A program made the position numbers and the translations under genes. 64,000 nt of DNA from Caballeronia sp. SL2Y3 (GTDB lineage Bacteria > Pseudomonadota > Gammaproteobacteria > Burkholderiales > Burkholderiaceae). This document shows positions 53,353 to 64,000 of the stretch, in pieces (position 1 is the first letter of the stretch; each line of letters begins with the position of its first letter). Below the pieces are notes generated by a model, which saw only the letters and a list, made by a program, of their open reading frames with translations, ran no database searches and was not told the origin of the DNA. The stretch spans positions 620,001 through 684,000 of the forward strand of contig NZ_CP084260.1 of assembly GCF_022879575.1 (NCBI RefSeq). The letters run 5' to 3'.

Positions 53353-55400
53353 TGGCGAGCGCGGTCCGCGCCACCGTCGTCATCACGCGTCCGGGCGGGC
53401 AGTCGTCGGCGCTCGTCGAGCGGCTCGGGCGCGCCGGCTTCGACGCGTTCGAATTTCCGCTGATCGACATCGCGCCGGTCGCCGACGACGCGCCTCTTCG
53501 CGCCGCGCTCGACGAACTGTATGCGCCCGAGCGCTACGCGCTCGTCGTGTTCGTGTCGCCGAACGCGGTCGATCATGCGTTCGGCCGCCTCTTCGCGCCG
53601 TGGCCGGCGGACGTGGCGGTGGCGGTCGTCGGCCCGGGCAGCGTCGCGGCGCTCGCGCGGCAAGGCGTGCATGCGCCGACGCATTGCGTGATCAGCCCGT
53701 CGGAAGAAGCAGACGATCCGCGTTTCGACTCGGAGGCGCTCTACGCCGCCATCGAGTCGCACTTCGGCGCGAACGGACTCGACGGCCGGCGCGTCCTGAT
53801 CGTGCGCGGCGACGGCGGGCGCGAGTGGCTCGCCGAACGGCTCGAACAGGCCGGCGCCCGGGTGACGAAGGTCGCGGCATACCGGCGTCTGCTGCCCGAG
53901 CCGTCCATGCGCAAGTGGGAGCGCATTCACGCGCTGCTGGGCGGCGATCATGCGTGGCTGCTCACCAGTTCCGAAGGCGTGCGCAATCTGGATGAGCTCG
54001 CCCGCGAGCATCTCACCGCCGACGAGATCGCCCGGCTCAAGCACGCGCCGCTCGTCTGCCCGCACCCGCGCATTGCCGAAGCCGCGCGCCAAACGGGTTT
54101 TGATAGGATTACGGTGTCCGGCGCCGGCGACGAACGCATCGTGCATACGCTGAAGGCGCTGTTTCCCTACGCCTCGGCAGCGAATCAGGAGCCCGACGCG
54201 CAGGCGACGGCCGGCGCATTCTCTCGAGCGACCGACACATCGCCGGCCACGCCGCCGGCCCACCAAACGGCTCAATCACGCATGACTGACTCGAACGATT
54301 CCAAGAAAGCTTCACCTCAGCCGAACGTGACACCGCCCTTGCCGCCGAACACGCCCTTCACGCCGTATGAACAACAGAAGCGGCGCGGCGGCGCGGGCAC
54401 TGTGTTGTTGTGGTTCGTCATCGCCATTCTGGCGGTGGCGGCGGGCGCGGGCGGCTACGCGCTGAACCGCAAAGTGGACCGCAAGGAACAGGAAATGGCG
54501 CAGCGCGTCGAAGAAGCCGATGCGCAGAACGCCGCGCTGCGCGCGAAGGCCGATCAGGCGGCGAGCGCCACCTCCGCGCTCAACACGCAGCTGATCCAGT
54601 TGCAGGGCAAGCTCGCCGATGCCGAAGCGCACAGTCAGGCGTTGCAGCAGCAGTATCAGGATCTCGCGAGCAACCGCGACGACTGGACGATCGCGGAAGT
54701 CGAGCAGATTCTCTCCAGCGCAAGCCAGCAGTTGCAGTTGACGGGCAACGTCCAGCTCGCGCTCTTCGCGCTGCAAAGCGCCGACACGCGCCTCGCCGCG
54801 ACGACCGGCCCGCAAGTCGTCGCGATCCGCAAGGCCATCGCGCAGGACATCGACAAGCTCAAGTCGACGCAAACCACCGACCTCACCGGTCTCGCGATCA
54901 AGCTGGATACGGCCATCGAGCAGATCGACGGCTTGCCGCTCGCGGGCGAGGCGCCGATCGAGCCCGCGCGGGCGCAGGCCGCCGCGCCGGGCGACAGCGC
55001 GTCGATCGCGGCGGCCACCGGCGAGCCGCGCTGGAAGGTGCTGTGGCGGCAGATCACGACCGGCATCGGACAGCAGTTGTCCAGTCTCGTGTCGGTGCGG
55101 CGCATCGACAATGCGGACGCCATGCTCACGTCGCCCGATCAGGGCTACTTCGTGCGCGAGAACGTGAAGCTGCGCCTGTTGTCGGCGCGTCTGTCGCTGC
55201 TTTCGCGCAGTGAATCCACGCTGAAGTCGGATCTCGCGGCAGCGGATGCCGCGCTCGGCCGCTACTTCGATCCGTCGTCCAAGAAGGTCGCCGCCGTGCG
55301 CGATCTCGTGAAACAGGTCGATCAGTCGTCGCTCGCGGTCGCCGTGCCGAACCTGGACGCGAGCCTTGCCGCCGTTCATCAGTTCAAGCGAGGCGGATGA
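53352..55400 (+). CDS. hemDX: Uroporphyrinogen-III synthase fused to HemX-like membrane protein
   Basis: This 682-residue fusion has a uroporphyrinogen-III synthase domain at about residues 1-275 (VVITRPGGQSSALVERLGRA, VSPNAVDHAFGR, RVLIVRGDGGREWLAERLEQ, WLLTSSEGVRNL). A disordered linker follows to about 335, then a transmembrane helix (GTVLLWFVIAILAVAAGAGG), a coiled coil rich in Gln/Ala/Glu, and the HemX (DUF513) domain. HemD closes hydroxymethylbilane into uroporphyrinogen III, and the fusion would tether it to the membrane. I saw no internal stop or frame change between the parts. hemY starts in its last codons. Confidence 0.93.
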   Translation: MASAVRATVVITRPGGQSSALVERLGRAGFDAFEFPLIDIAPVADDAPLRAALDELYAPERYALVVFVSPNAVDHAFGRLFAPWPADVAVAVVGPGSVAALARQGVHAPTHCVISPSEEADDPRFDSEALYAAIESHFGANGLDGRRVLIVRGDGGREWLAERLEQAGARVTKVAAYRRLLPEPSMRKWERIHALLGGDHAWLLTSSEGVRNLDELAREHLTADEIARLKHAPLVCPHPRIAEAARQTGFDRITVSGAGDERIVHTLKALFPYASAANQEPDAQATAGAFSRATDTSPATPPAHQTAQSRMTDSNDSKKASPQPNVTPPLPPNTPFTPYEQQKRRGGAGTVLLWFVIAILAVAAGAGGYALNRKVDRKEQEMAQRVEEADAQNAALRAKADQAASATSALNTQLIQLQGKLADAEAHSQALQQQYQDLASNRDDWTIAEVEQILSSASQQLQLTGNVQLALFALQSADTRLAATTGPQVVAIRKAIAQDIDKLKSTQTTDLTGLAIKLDTAIEQIDGLPLAGEAPIEPARAQAAAPGDSASIAAATGEPRWKVLWRQITTGIGQQLSSLVSVRRIDNADAMLTSPDQGYFVRENVKLRLLSARLSLLSRSESTLKSDLAAADAALGRYFDPSSKKVAAVRDLVKQVDQSSLAVAVPNLDASLAAVHQFKRGG

Positions 55401-56593
55401 TGACGATTCGAGGACTCATCTGGCTCGCGCTGCTCTTCGCGGTCGCGGTGATCGTCGCGACGGTCGGCGGCTTCAATGGCGGGCAGGTATTGATCGTCGT
55501 TCCGCCGTATCGCGTGGACGTGTCGCTCAATCTGTTCGCGGTGGCGCTCGTCGTGCTGTTCATCGCGCTGTACGCGCTGATTCGGGCGGCGCGCGGCGTC
55601 TGGAAAATGCCGCAGCGCGTGGCCGCTTACCGCGCCCGCAGCCGGCTCGCGAAGGCGAACGCTTCGTTGCGCGATGCCATCGGCCACCTGTACGCCGGGC
55701 GTTTCTCGAAGGCGGAGAAGGCTGCCCGCGATGCGCTTTCCGTCGCGGAGAATCAGGGCGCGGCGGGGCTGATCGGCGCGAACGCGGCGCATCGGCTGCA
55801 TGAATACGGGCGTCGCGACGAATGGCTCGCGCAGATCAGCGGAGCGGACTGGCAGGACGCGCGTCTGATGGCCACCGCCGACATGCGCGCCGATGGCCGC
55901 GACGCGGACGGCGCGCTCGTCGCGTTGACGGAGATTCAGGCGCAGGGCGGGCGGCGCATTCACGCGCAGCAGATCGCGCTGCGCGCGCAGCAACAGCTGA
56001 AGAACTGGGCCGAAGTGCTGAAGCTCGTGCGCATGCTAGAGAAGCGCGAGGCGTTGCATCCGGCGGTCGCCGTGCGTTTGCGGCAGGTCGCGGCGGAAAA
56101 TCTGCTGCGCGACCGGCGGCACAATCCGGACGCGTTGCTGGAACTGTGGCAGTCGCTTTCCGCGACGGAGCGCCAGTCGCCGCGTCTCGCGGATCTCGCC
56201 GCGGAACTGCTGATCGCGCTGGACCGCCGCGCGGAGGCGAGAAAGATTGTCGAGGAGGCGCTCGCGCATAACTGGGACGCGCGGCTGCTGCGGCGCTATC
56301 CGGATTGCGTGGTGGGCGGCGATGCGTTCCCGCTCATTCAGCGCGCCGAAGCCTGGCAGAAGGAGCGCACGGAAGACGCGGACCTGCTTTTCACGCTCGG
56401 GCGCTTGTGCCTGCATCAGCAGTTGTGGGGCAAGGCGCAGGCGTTTCTCGAATCGGCGCTCAAGCTGGCGGACAACGAGCCGCTCAAGATCCGGACGCAT
56501 CGGGCGCTGGCGCGCCTGCATGAGCAACTGGGCGATGCCGAGAAGGCCGCCGAGCATTATCGGGCGAGCGCGCTGGCGATGAACGTCGTCTAG
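55397..56593 (+). CDS. hemY: HemY-like TPR membrane protein
   Basis: This 398-residue protein has two N-terminal transmembrane helices (LIWLALLFAVAVIVATVGGF and LNLFAVALVVLFIALYALIR) forming the HemY_N domain. Tetratricopeptide-like helices follow (KAEKAARDALSVAENQGAAG and LFTLGRLCLHQQLWGKAQAF). It is part of the hemCDXY operon. Its exact role in haem formation is unclear, and it is not the oxidase also called HemY in Gram-positives. The start overlaps hemDX (ATGATGA). Confidence 0.92.
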   Translation: MMTIRGLIWLALLFAVAVIVATVGGFNGGQVLIVVPPYRVDVSLNLFAVALVVLFIALYALIRAARGVWKMPQRVAAYRARSRLAKANASLRDAIGHLYAGRFSKAEKAARDALSVAENQGAAGLIGANAAHRLHEYGRRDEWLAQISGADWQDARLMATADMRADGRDADGALVALTEIQAQGGRRIHAQQIALRAQQQLKNWAEVLKLVRMLEKREALHPAVAVRLRQVAAENLLRDRRHNPDALLELWQSLSATERQSPRLADLAAELLIALDRRAEARKIVEEALAHNWDARLLRRYPDCVVGGDAFPLIQRAEAWQKERTEDADLLFTLGRLCLHQQLWGKAQAFLESALKLADNEPLKIRTHRALARLHEQLGDAEKAAEHYRASALAMNVV

Positions 56594-56612
56594 GGCGTGG
56601 GTTCAGCGAGAC

Positions 56613-56648
56613 AAGGCCGCATGCGTGAGAGCGTATGCGGCCTTTGCT
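56613..56648 (+). terminator. Intrinsic terminator of hemC-hemDX-hemY
   Basis: AAGGCCGCAT (56613-56622) pairs with ATGCGGCCTT (56635-56644), extended inward by G-T and G-C pairs. It is followed by a T-rich stretch and lies 19 bases after the hemY stop. Confidence 0.8.
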
Positions 56649-56710
56649 TTGTGGGGCGCCGAAATAGCTGAAATAGCCAAACGAGACGCGGGCGACGGCG
56701 CCCGCAGAAG

Positions 56711-57034
56711 TCAATACGTCGGAACCGAAGGATCCACCTGACGCGACCACGCGTCGATGCCGCCGTACAGATTGAAGATATTCGTGAAGCCGCGCGATTC
56801 GAGGAACATGCCGACCTGGGCGCTGCGTGCGCCGTGATGGCAAATACAGACGATCTGCGCGTCGTCTTCCAGTTCTTCGCTGCGCGCGGGAATGTCGCGC
56901 ATCGGAATGGACACGACGTTCTCCATCTTCGCCGTTTGCAGTTCCCACGGCTCGCGCACGTCGAGCAAAACGGGAGCGGGGCGGGAAGAATCCGCGAGCC
57001 ACGCGGCGAGTTCGGATGCGGTCAGGTTTTGCAT
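56711..57034 (-). CDS. Single-domain rhodanese-like sulfurtransferase
   Basis: This 107-residue protein matches the rhodanese fold. It has VLLDVREPWELQTAKMENVV, SIPMRDIPARSEEL and an active-site loop CHHGARS with the catalytic Cys65. FLESRGFTNIFNLYGGIDAW closes the domain. It carries sulfane sulfur on Cys65; the acceptor is unknown. It follows the Pcm-like gene by 83 bases on the same strand and probably shares its transcript. Confidence 0.9.
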   Translation of the reverse strand: MQNLTASELAAWLADSSRPAPVLLDVREPWELQTAKMENVVSIPMRDIPARSEELEDDAQIVCICHHGARSAQVGMFLESRGFTNIFNLYGGIDAWSRQVDPSVPTY

Positions 57035-57117
57035 GAAATACCGGGCGCGGAAGGATGTGGGCGAAGCGGACGCCGGGCGCGGGGAAGCCCGGCGGCCCGG
57101 CGGCGAAAGTCGAACGC

Positions 57118-57771
57118 TCAGAACTTGAACGCGGGCGGATGCAGCGCGTTCTTGAGCGGTGCGACGAACGTCTCGAACACGGCCGACACGCGGAACTGCT
57201 TCTCGTCGATGCGCGTGATGATCTGCGCTTCCATCACAGGCGCCGTGCCGACGAACGCCGCGATGCGCCCGCCGATGTTCAGCAGTTCCAGAAACTCCTG
57301 CGGCATCACGGGCAGGCCGCCCGACACGCAGATGACGTCGAACGGTGCGCCCTGGCTCCAGCCGCGCGCGCCGTCGCCCACAACTACTTCCGCATTCGTC
57401 ACGCCGTTGGCCGCGAGATTTTGCTTCGCGAATTCGGCCAGTTCCGGCGAGATTTCGACGGTCGTCACGCTGCGGCCGCGATGCGCGAGGAGCGCGGCCA
57501 TGTAGCCCGAGCCCGCGCCGATTTCGAGCACTGTCTCGCCCTTGTGGACCGTCAGTTCTTGCAGGATGCGCGCTTCGATCTTCGGGGCCAGCATGCGCTC
57601 GCCGCCCGGCAGCGGGATTTCGAGGTCCGCGAAAGCGATATTGCGATAGGCGGCGGGAACGTAGTTCTCGCGCTTGACGATCGACAGCAGGTTGAGCACG
57701 TCCAGGTCCAGCACATCCCAGGGACGAATCTGTTGCTCGATCATGTTGAAACGCGCTTGCTCGATATTCAT
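57118..57771 (-). CDS. Pcm-like protein-L-isoaspartate O-methyltransferase
   Basis: This 217-residue SAM methyltransferase of the PCMT family has LPGGERMLAPKIEARILQEL, motif I VLEIGAGSGYMAALLA, and DGARGWSQGAPFDVICVSGG. The ATG at 57771 gives MNIEQARFNMIEQQIRPWDV, the standard N-terminus of the beta-proteobacterial group. The usual family Ser/Thr in the GTP-like SAM loop is changed to Gly in places, so it could be a divergent methyltransferase rather than a true repair enzyme. Confidence 0.85.
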   Translation of the reverse strand: MNIEQARFNMIEQQIRPWDVLDLDVLNLLSIVKRENYVPAAYRNIAFADLEIPLPGGERMLAPKIEARILQELTVHKGETVLEIGAGSGYMAALLAHRGRSVTTVEISPELAEFAKQNLAANGVTNAEVVVGDGARGWSQGAPFDVICVSGGLPVMPQEFLELLNIGGRIAAFVGTAPVMEAQIITRIDEKQFRVSAVFETFVAPLKNALHPPAFKF

Positions 57772-57886
57772 GTTCTGTGTGCGTGTTGACGACAGGAAAC
57801 CGATGCCCCGAAGCACCGGCGCGAGCGGCCGGACGGGGCGGATTGACTTCGCGATTGTAGCAAACGGACGGGTTTTCCCGCCCGCC

Positions 57887-58506
57887 CTAATGCGGCAGGC
57901 GAATGTCCAGCTTGAACGTGGCGAGCCGCGCGACGAGGATGAATGCCGTCGAAAGCAGCACGTTGTAGATGGTATCGACGTCCAGTTGCGCGAGGCCGAG
58001 ATAGATCCAGCAGCCCGCGAACGCGCACACGGCGTAGGGCCGCGAATCGCGCAGAATCAGCGGAATCTCGTTGCACAGCACGTCGCGCATGATGCCGCCG
58101 AAGACGCCGGTCGTGACGCCCATCATCGTCGCGGTGAACGCGGGCATCTGCGCATCGAGCGCGATCGACGTGCCCGACCGCTGAACAGGCCGAGTCCGAT
58201 CGCGTCGGTGACGAGCAGCGCGCGCTGGTCGAACAGGCGCGAAGTCAGGCGCAGAAAGAGCGGCGCGAAGATCGCCATCGCGAAGATCGCGAGCACGTAA
58301 TCCTGATGCTCGACCCAGTAGAACGGCCGGCGCGAGAGCAGCACGTCGCGCACCGTGCCGCCGCCGAACGCCGTGGCGAGCGCGACGAGAAAGGCGCCCA
58401 CGGCGTCCAGCCGCCGCTTTCTCGCTTCGATGAGGCCGGAGAGCGCATACGCGAAGATCGCGAACGCCTCCATGATGGAAATGGCGAGGGTGAGTCTCGG
58501 ATGCAC
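57887..58506 (-). pseudogene. TRIC/YicG-type membrane protein (UPF0126), frameshifted
   Basis: The start at 58506 gives MHPRLTLAISIMEAFAIFAY and the first family half (AFGGGTVRDVLLSRRPFYWV, DAIGLGLFSG). The frame then runs into Arg-rich sequence. The second half continues in another frame as SGTSIALDAQMPAFTATMMG and on to the stop at 57887. The span is 620 bases, one less than a multiple of three, so one deleted base near 58172-58180 (AGCGGTC) accounts for it. Rejoined, the protein is about 206 residues with six to seven hydrophobic helices and two glycine-rich repeats, as expected for these trimeric cation-channel relatives. Confidence 0.82.
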
Positions 58507-58516
58507 GGTCGTTCAG

Positions 58517-59308
58517 TCAGCGGGTCTTGTCTTGGGGATGATTGTGGTGCCGCGGCGTGCCGCCCGGCTGCAACAGCACGAGCACGGCCCCCGCGCCGCC
58601 GTCGTGCGGACGCGCCTGACAAAAGGCAATCACTTCGGCCTTCTGCGTGAGCCACGCGCGCACCTTGCCTTTGAGAATCGGTTCCTTGCCGATGGAGCCG
58701 AGCCCCTTGCCGTGAATCACGCGCAGGCAGCGCAGTCCGCGCTTCACCGATTCGCGGATGAATTCCGCCAACGCCTCGCGTGCTTCCTCGCGCCGCATGC
58801 CGTGCAGATCGAGCTGCGCCTGGACGATCCACGCGCCGCGCCGCAGCTTCTTCACGACTTCCTGGCTGATGCCAGGCCGGCAGTAGGAAAGCGTCTCGTC
58901 GATATCGAGCAGGCTTTCCGGGTCGTATTCGTCGGAGAGCGCCTCCTGCAACACGGCTTCCTCGTCGCGGCGGCTTTGCAGCGGAAGCGGCGGCGGGGGC
59001 ACGCGCGTCACCGGCATGCGCGGCGGCGTCTTGAGCGGCTCGATCTGGCCGATGGACCGGCGAAACTCGTCCGCGTGTGCGGCTGCTTCCCGTTCGGCGA
59101 GCACCGCCGCCGCGCGTTCGGCGGCGCGCTTGTCGGCGTCGGACTTGAGCGCGTCCTTCAGCCCGGCGAGGCCCGCGAGCCCGTCGCGCTTGACGGCGTC
59201 CTTGACATCGCGCGGATCGGCGGCCGGAGGCTTTTCGACAGCGGCCGGGCGTGGCGTCTGCGGACGGCGAGGCTTCGGTTCGTTCGGGTGAGGATGATTT
59301 TTCGGCAT
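58517..59308 (-). CDS. Smr domain protein
   Basis: This 263-residue protein has a basic Pro/Ala-rich N-terminal half and a helical segment. The C-terminal Smr domain has LDLHGMRREEAREALAEFIR and RVIHGKGLGS. Smr domains often have nicking or RNA endonuclease activity; here the LDLHG and HGKG motifs are intact. It lies between trxB and the frameshifted membrane protein, on the same strand, ten bases before the latter. Confidence 0.9.
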   Translation of the reverse strand: MPKNHPHPNEPKPRRPQTPRPAAVEKPPAADPRDVKDAVKRDGLAGLAGLKDALKSDADKRAAERAAAVLAEREAAAHADEFRRSIGQIEPLKTPPRMPVTRVPPPPLPLQSRRDEEAVLQEALSDEYDPESLLDIDETLSYCRPGISQEVVKKLRRGAWIVQAQLDLHGMRREEAREALAEFIRESVKRGLRCLRVIHGKGLGSIGKEPILKGKVRAWLTQKAEVIAFCQARPHDGGAGAVLVLLQPGGTPRHHNHPQDKTR

Positions 59309-59444
59309 CGTTCGGCCAGAAGGTACGGCTGCGCGGGCAGCGGCGGAAGGGAGGCGGCAATCCGACGCAGCGCGCCGATTGTGCCACGGGCGCGGTCATC
59401 CTCGGATACGCCGGCGCGAAACGGGCATCGACAACGTAGGAAAC

Positions 59445-59479
59445 AAAAAACGGGCCGGCGGCGCGAACCGGGGCCCGTT
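59445..59479 (-). terminator. Intrinsic terminator of trxB
   Basis: AACGGGCC pairs with GGCCCGTT (59472-59479 and 59449-59456). On the minus strand a run of six T residues ends the stem. It lies 48 bases after the trxB stop. Confidence 0.8.
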
Positions 59480-59527
59480 CTTCGACGAAATGCGTCGTCA
59501 AGGTGAAGGCGCGCCGCGCCCTCGTGC

Positions 59528-60879
<1,352 letters not shown>

Positions 60880-63207
60880 ATGGCCAAAGCATCCTATTCC
60901 GCGAGCCCGCAGGCGTTGCCGCACCGCATGTCGCGGCTCTTCACCGAGATTCGCTGGATTCTCCAGGTCGCCCTCGGGCTCTTCCTCGTCATGGCGCTCA
61001 TTTCGTACAGCCGGAAAGATCCGAGCTGGACGCACGCGGTGAGCGTCGATCACATTTCCAACTGGGCCGGGCGCGTCGGCGCGTACACGTCGGACATTCT
61101 GCTGCTCGTGTTCGGGCTGTCGTCTTACTGGCTCGTCGTGCTGCTCGGGCGGCGCATCGTCGCGAACTACCGGCGCATCGCGGAGCCGGCGGCGCAAGCA
61201 TCGTCGGACGATGAAAACGCGCCGCGCGACCGCACGTGGCTTGCCGAAGCGTTCGCGTTCGTGCTCGTGCTGCTTGCAACGGACGGCATCGAGGCGCTTC
61301 GCATGTGGTCGCTCAAGGTGCCGCTGCCGCGCGCGCCGGGCGGCGTGGTCGGCGACATGATCGCGCGTCACGTCTCGCATGCGCTCGGCTTCACGGGCGC
61401 GACGCTGTTTCTGCTGATTGCGCTCGCCATCGGTCTGTCGCTCTATTTCCGGTTCTCGTGGCTCTCGGTGTGCGAGAAGGTCGGCGAGGGCATTCTCAAT
61501 GCGATCACCGGCGCGCAACTGCGCCGCGAAGCGGGCCGCGACCGCAAGCTCGGCGAAGAAGCCGCATCCAAGCGCGAAGGCAAGGTCGTGCGCTCGCGCG
61601 TGAAGAGCGAGGATCACGAGCCGATCGTGATCGTGCCGCCGGTCGCCACGCCGCCGCGCTCGGAGCGCGTCGAGAAGGAAAAGCAGGTGCCGCTTTTCGC
61701 CGATCTGCCGGGCGATTCCACATTGCCGGCCATCTCGTTGCTCGATCCGCCGCCCAAGACGCAGGAAACCATCGCCGCCGATACGCTCGAATACACGTCG
61801 CGCCTGATCGAAAAGAAGCTGAAGGACTTCGGCGTGGAGGTGAGCGTGGTCGCCGCGTATCCGGGGCCGGTCGTGACGCGCTATGAAATCGAGCCGGCGA
61901 CGGGCGTGAAGGGCAGCCAGATCGTCGGGCTCGCGAAGGATCTGGCGCGCTCGCTCTCGCTCGTGTCGATCCGCGTGGTCGAGACGATTCCGGGCAAGAA
62001 CTACATGGCGCTCGAATTGCCGAATCAGCGCCGGCAGACCGTCAAGCTGTCCGAAATTCTCGGTTCCGAAGTCTACGCGGCGGCGGCCTCGCCGCTCACG
62101 ATGGGCCTCGGCAAGGATATCGGCGGCAATCCGGTGTGCGCCGACCTCGCGAAAATGCCGCACTTGCTGGTCGCGGGCACGACGGGCTCGGGCAAGTCGG
62201 TCGGCATCAACGCGATGATCCTCTCGCTGCTCTACAAGGCGAGCGCCGAGCAGGTGCGGCTCATTCTGATCGATCCGAAGATGCTCGAAATGAGCGTCTA
62301 CGAAGGCATTCCTCATCTGCTGTGCCCGGTCGTCACCGACATGCGGCAGGCCGGTCACGCGCTGAACTGGGCCGTCGCCGAAATGGAGCGCCGCTACAAG
62401 CTCATGAGCAAGATGGGCGTGCGCAATCTCGCGAGCTTCAACTCGAAGATCGACGAGGCGAAGAAGCGCGACGAGAAGATCCCGAACCCGTTCAGCCTCA
62501 CGCCCGACGATCCCGAGCCGCTCACGCGCCTGCCGAATATCGTCGTGGTGATCGACGAACTCGCCGATCTGATGATGGTCGTCGGCAAGAAGGTGGAAGA
62601 ACTGATCGCGCGTATCGCGCAAAAGGCGCGGGCGGCGGGCATCCATCTGATTCTCGCGACGCAGCGCCCGTCGGTGGACGTGATCACCGGCCTCATCAAG
62701 GCGAACGTGCCGACGCGCATGGCGTTCCAGGTGTCGTCGAAGATCGACTCGCGCACGATTCTCGATCAGCAGGGCGCGGAATCGCTGCTCGGCATGGGCG
62801 ACATGCTGTATCTGCCGCCGGGGTCGGGCTTGCCGGTGCGCGTGCACGGCGCGTTCGTGTCGGACGAGGAAGTGCATCGCGTGGTCGACAAGCTGAAAGA
62901 GCACGGCGAGCCGAATTACATCGAAGGCATTCTGGAAGGCGGGCTCGCGGGCGAGGGCGACGAAGGCGCGGCGGGCGCGGGCGGAACCGGCTCGACCGAT
63001 GGCGAGTCCGATCCTTTGTACGATCAGGCGGTCGAGGTCGTGATCAAGAACCGGCGCGCGTCGATTTCGCTCGTGCAGCGGCACTTGCGCATCGGCTATA
63101 ACCGCGCCGCGCGCCTTTTGGAACAGATGGAGAATTCGGGTCTCGTGTCCGCCATGTCGTCGAACGGCAACCGCGAGATCCTCACGCCCGCGCGCGAGTC
63201 GGAATAG
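60880..63207 (+). CDS. ftsK: DNA translocase FtsK
   Basis: This 775-residue septal motor pumps chromosome ends apart and activates dif recombination. Four N-terminal membrane helices are visible (for example [18 protein letters not shown] and [17 protein letters not shown]). A fairly short linker follows, then the motor with [20 protein letters not shown], Walker [15 protein letters not shown] (Lys439), Walker [14 protein letters not shown], and [20 protein letters not shown]. The DNA-reading gamma domain is at the end ([20 protein letters not shown]). It is followed 30 bases later by lolA, a common pairing. Confidence 0.96.
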   Translation: MAKASYSASPQALPHRMSRLFTEIRWILQVALGLFLVMALISYSRKDPSWTHAVSVDHISNWAGRVGAYTSDILLLVFGLSSYWLVVLLGRRIVANYRRIAEPAAQASSDDENAPRDRTWLAEAFAFVLVLLATDGIEALRMWSLKVPLPRAPGGVVGDMIARHVSHALGFTGATLFLLIALAIGLSLYFRFSWLSVCEKVGEGILNAITGAQLRREAGRDRKLGEEAASKREGKVVRSRVKSEDHEPIVIVPPVATPPRSERVEKEKQVPLFADLPGDSTLPAISLLDPPPKTQETIAADTLEYTSRLIEKKLKDFGVEVSVVAAYPGPVVTRYEIEPATGVKGSQIVGLAKDLARSLSLVSIRVVETIPGKNYMALELPNQRRQTVKLSEILGSEVYAAAASPLTMGLGKDIGGNPVCADLAKMPHLLVAGTTGSGKSVGINAMILSLLYKASAEQVRLILIDPKMLEMSVYEGIPHLLCPVVTDMRQAGHALNWAVAEMERRYKLMSKMGVRNLASFNSKIDEAKKRDEKIPNPFSLTPDDPEPLTRLPNIVVVIDELADLMMVVGKKVEELIARIAQKARAAGIHLILATQRPSVDVITGLIKANVPTRMAFQVSSKIDSRTILDQQGAESLLGMGDMLYLPPGSGLPVRVHGAFVSDEEVHRVVDKLKEHGEPNYIEGILEGGLAGEGDEGAAGAGGTGSTDGESDPLYDQAVEVVIKNRRASISLVQRHLRIGYNRAARLLEQMENSGLVSAMSSNGNREILTPARESE

Positions 63208-63237
63208 CGCGGGCGGCAACGGAAGGAGAACAACGGC

Positions 63238-63909
63238 ATGAAGCAGTACACGGGGAAGAAGGCATTCGGCGCGGCGCTGCTGTCGGCGTCGATGCTGTTT
63301 GCATCGCATGCATTCGCGAGCGGCACGGAGCAGTTGAAGATGTTCGTGTCGCAGGTTCACGCGGCGCGCGGCGACTTCACGCAGCAGGAAGTCAAGGCGC
63401 CCGGCAAGGTCAACAACGGCGCAAGCAGCACCACGACGCCGACCAAGGGCGCGACATCGAGCGGCACGTTCATGTTCGCGCGGCCCGGCAAGTTCATCTG
63501 GTCCTACGAGAAGCCGTATTCGCAGTTGTTGCAGGCCGACGGCGACAAGCTCTACGTCTACGACAAAGACCTGAACCAGGTGACGGTGCGCAATCTCGGC
63601 GGCGCGCTCGGCGCGAGCCCGGCGGCCATTCTCTTCGGCAGCAACGATCTGGAGAAGAACTTCACGTTGCGCGATGCGGGCGTGAAGGGCGGCATCGACT
63701 GGCTCGAACTCACGCCGAAGGCGAAAGACACGCAATTCCAGACGGTCGGCATCGGCTTCAAGGACGGCAATCTCGAAGCGATGGAACTGCACGACGTATT
63801 CGGCAACGTGACGCTGCTCACGTTCTCGAACATCCAGAAGAACCCGCCGGTCAAGGCCGACACCTTCAAGTTCAACGTGCCGAAAGGCGCGGACGTCATC
63901 AACGGATGA
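63238..63909 (+). CDS. lolA: Outer-membrane lipoprotein carrier protein LolA
   Basis: This 223-residue periplasmic chaperone carries lipoproteins from LolCDE to LolB. It has a signal peptide ([20 protein letters not shown], cleaved after HAFA), then [17 protein letters not shown], the strand block [20 protein letters not shown], and [20 protein letters not shown] near the end. An Asn/Ser/Thr-rich insertion lies at about residues 55-70. AAGGAG precedes the ATG. Length is normal. Confidence 0.95.
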   Translation: MKQYTGKKAFGAALLSASMLFASHAFASGTEQLKMFVSQVHAARGDFTQQEVKAPGKVNNGASSTTTPTKGATSSGTFMFARPGKFIWSYEKPYSQLLQADGDKLYVYDKDLNQVTVRNLGGALGASPAAILFGSNDLEKNFTLRDAGVKGGIDWLELTPKAKDTQFQTVGIGFKDGNLEAMELHDVFGNVTLLTFSNIQKNPPVKADTFKFNVPKGADVING

Positions 63910-63916
63910 TGTCGCG

Positions 63917-63938
63917 GCGCGGCTCTTCGGAGCCGCGC
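63917..63938. terminator. TTCG-loop hairpin after lolA
   Basis: GCGCGGCTC (63917-63925) pairs perfectly with GAGCCGCGC (63930-63938) across a TTCG tetraloop. It begins eight bases after the lolA stop. There is no T run. Confidence 0.65.
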
Positions 63939-63954
63939 GTCGCTTATGGCGCGT

Positions 63955-64000
63955 CTAGCGATATTCCGTGACGAGCGTCACGCGCATCGCGGACGGCGAT
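63955..64000 (-). CDS. Possible 3' end of a minus-strand gene
   Basis: The minus strand stays open from the window edge for 15 codons, ending SPSAMRVTLVTEYR and TAG at 63955-63957, after the TTCG hairpin. It is too short to identify. Confidence 0.2.
   Translation of the reverse strand, partial: SPSAMRVTLVTEYR

Overview
The window looks like chromosomal DNA of a Burkholderiaceae bacterium, most like Paraburkholderia, Caballeronia or Burkholderia. The sequence is G+C-rich with strongly G/C-ending codons. The gene neighbourhoods are typical of that group: DUF3460-scpA-panC-panD, tamA-tamB, hemC-hemDX-hemY opposite ppc, ftsK-lolA, and a CobU/CbiB/CobD/CobQ set. I see no rRNA, tRNA, IS element, prophage or CRISPR array.

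Layout. 1-982: the end of a type VI secretion (T6SS) effector-like gene, out of frame at its 3' end, and a PAAR tip protein. 1166-6276: cobalamin uptake and late cobalamin synthesis (BtuF, CobD, CbiB, CobU on the minus strand, CobQ divergent). 6282-9939: a thioesterase, an orphan ParA ATPase, and the minus-strand unit DUF3460-ScpA-PanC-PanD. 10286-16283: the TamA/TamB envelope assembly pair. 16353-25342: MetG, a HicAB toxin-antitoxin module, an OmpA-like lipoprotein, Mrp, a SodC-like lipoprotein, dCTP deaminase and a large Arg/Lys/Orn decarboxylase. 25423-27998: a glutathione S-transferase, an orphan Tae4/Tai4 T6SS amidase and immunity pair, and a bestrophin-like channel.

28391-45290 is the most distinctive part. 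It encodes a chitin-active AA10 lytic polysaccharide monooxygenase (LPMO), a frameshifted prolyl-hydroxylase-like gene, a lytic transglycosylase, and then a continuous minus-strand array. That array runs from a GH18 chitinase through eleven genes of a non-canonical type II secretion / type IV pilus-like machine to a GH19 chitinase. Genes inside the array overlap by 4 bases or are separated by a few tens of bases. The natural reading is an export machine dedicated to the chitinases (and perhaps the LPMO) that bracket it. The three enzymes share CBM5/12-type chitin-binding modules joined by long Pro/Ala/Thr linkers encoded by simple repeats.

45729-64000 returns to core genes: ArgH, an MmyB-type regulator divergent from a methyltransferase across a perfect 16-bp palindrome, Ppc, HemC/HemDX/HemY, a rhodanese, a Pcm-like methyltransferase, a frameshifted TRIC-type membrane protein, Smr, TrxB, FtsK and LolA.

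Three genes (1-674, 29865-30736, 57887-58506) each fall out of frame in a way that one missing base would explain, two or three of them beside short G/C runs. This may be real decay or base-calling error, and it affects how those genes should be read.
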